From Candidatus Gemmiger stercoravium (GTDB lineage Bacteria > Bacillota > Clostridia > Oscillospirales > Ruminococcaceae), in assembly GCA_019119835.1 (NCBI GenBank), contig DWWE01000032.1, positions 1 to 57,439 of the forward strand: a stretch of DNA of 57,439 nt. Reading direction: 5' to 3'. Position numbers and translations under genes: made by a program. Below the pieces are notes generated by a model. That model made no database searches and had not been told where the DNA came from. It was given only the letters and a program-made list of their open reading frames with translations. Of this stretch, positions 57,070 through 57,439 are shown piece after piece (position 1 is the first letter of the stretch; every line of letters starts with the position of its first letter).

Positions 57070-57108
57070 TAGAAAAAGCACCTGCCACATTTGAGCAGGT
57101 GCTTTTTG
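57070..57108 (-). terminator. Terminator after tRNA-Glu
   Basis: Minus strand AGCACCTGC, loop TCAAATGTG, GCAGGTGCT, then TTTTCTATTG; it ends the 5S-tRNA transcript. Confidence 0.88.
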
Positions 57109-57110
57109 TC

Positions 57111-57185
57111 TGGTGACCCGTACGGGAATCGAACCCATGTTAACGGCGTGAGAGGCCGCTGTCTTAACCGCTTGACCAACGGGCC
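57111..57185 (-). tRNA. tRNA-Glu (CTC)
   Basis: A complete cloverleaf on the minus strand: acceptor GGCCCGT/ACGGGTC with an encoded CCA, D arm GGTCAAGCGGTTAAGAC, anticodon stem GCGGC/GCCGT with loop CTCTCAC (anticodon CTC), and T arm ATGGG-TTCGATT-CCCGT. It lies directly after 5S rRNA, as often in Clostridia. Confidence 0.95.
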
Positions 57186-57196
57186 ATATAAAGAGA

Positions 57197-57313
<117 letters not shown>

Positions 57314-57439
57314 CGTCCGGAATATATCAATCAGCTTGCGCTGTTGTCTTTCCCGGACGTCTCTCTATTTTGTTTTAGAAGGACGTGCCTTCAGAACTGA
57401 ATAATACCTGCTTTGCAATCAGAGTACAAGTGCTTTCTT
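57314..57439 (-). other. 23S-5S intergenic spacer of an rRNA operon
   Basis: AT-rich sequence upstream of 5S on the minus strand, containing CAGTTCTGAAGGCACGTCC and GAGAGACGTCCGGGAAAGAC segments but no recognisable 23S 3' end. It is most likely the spacer between 23S (outside the window) and 5S, with processing-stem sequence; no gene seen. Confidence 0.65.

Overview
The window is about 57 kb of high-GC, densely packed DNA from a spore-forming member of the Bacillota. The gene content (SipL, SpoVM, SpoIVA, GerW/YtfJ, BofA, DUF3794/DUF2953/DUF4250 families, a T-box and an M-box) points to class Clostridia. A high-GC gut Oscillospiraceae/Ruminococcaceae lineage of the Gemmiger/Subdoligranulum kind is my best guess, but this is inference from content, not a database result. 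No phage genes, transposases or CRISPR arrays were seen.

Layout. (1) 1-640: start of an RluA-type pseudouridine synthase gene (minus, cut by the window edge) divergent from rnpB (RNase P RNA, plus). (2) 700-16,824, all minus: a long block transcribed as yicC-remA-gmk-priA-def-fmt-rsmB-rlmN-prpC-prkC-rsgA-thiN-spoVM-sipL-spoIVA-yaaL-bofA. Up to spoVM this keeps the Bacillus subtilis yloC-to-spoVM order, without rpoZ, coaBC and rpe. It then runs into a spore-coat foundation module (SpoVM, SipL, SpoIVA). spoVM is only 22 codons and easily missed. (3) 16,955-20,255, minus: a three-gene biotin carboxyltransferase operon resembling the three parts of a transcarboxylase. (4) 20,286-24,507, minus: rluB, then ytfJ/gerW, DUF2953, scpB, scpA and a site-2-protease-like gene. 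(5) 24,581-32,288, plus: rpmB, DUF4250, ATP-grasp enzyme, GDSL lipoprotein, ABC exporter, malQ, GNAT. (6) 32,499-36,155, minus: SpoVB-type flippase and proS behind a proline T-box. (7) 36,231-44,925, plus: purine nucleoside phosphorylase, Mrp ATPase, MscL, and gltB-gltD glutamate synthase. (8) 45,012-49,922, minus: MATE transporter and MgtA Mg2+ ATPase. mgtA has a roughly 600-nt leader holding an M-box riboswitch, two terminator-like hairpins and two possible leader ORFs.

(9) 50,061-56,075 is an accessory-looking segment. It holds a TetR regulator, a divergent pair formed by a radical SAM protein and what I read as its cluster-less paralog, a second TetR gene with twin operators and a small hydrophobic ORF, an uncharacterised membrane-protein gene with an apparent ACG start, a 29-residue membrane peptide, and an alkyltransferase-like protein. 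(10) The right end holds an M23 peptidase reading frame that has lost its start, a hairpin-rich stretch with an inverted copy of a tRNA 3' end, tRNA-Glu, 5S rRNA, and what looks like the 23S-5S spacer of an rRNA operon, all read on the minus strand.

The most unusual items are the radical SAM/pseudo-radical SAM pair with a shared candidate operator, the multi-tier mgtA leader, the transcarboxylase-like operon, and the rearranged tRNA-Glu junction. All calls rest on reading the sequence; no searches were run.
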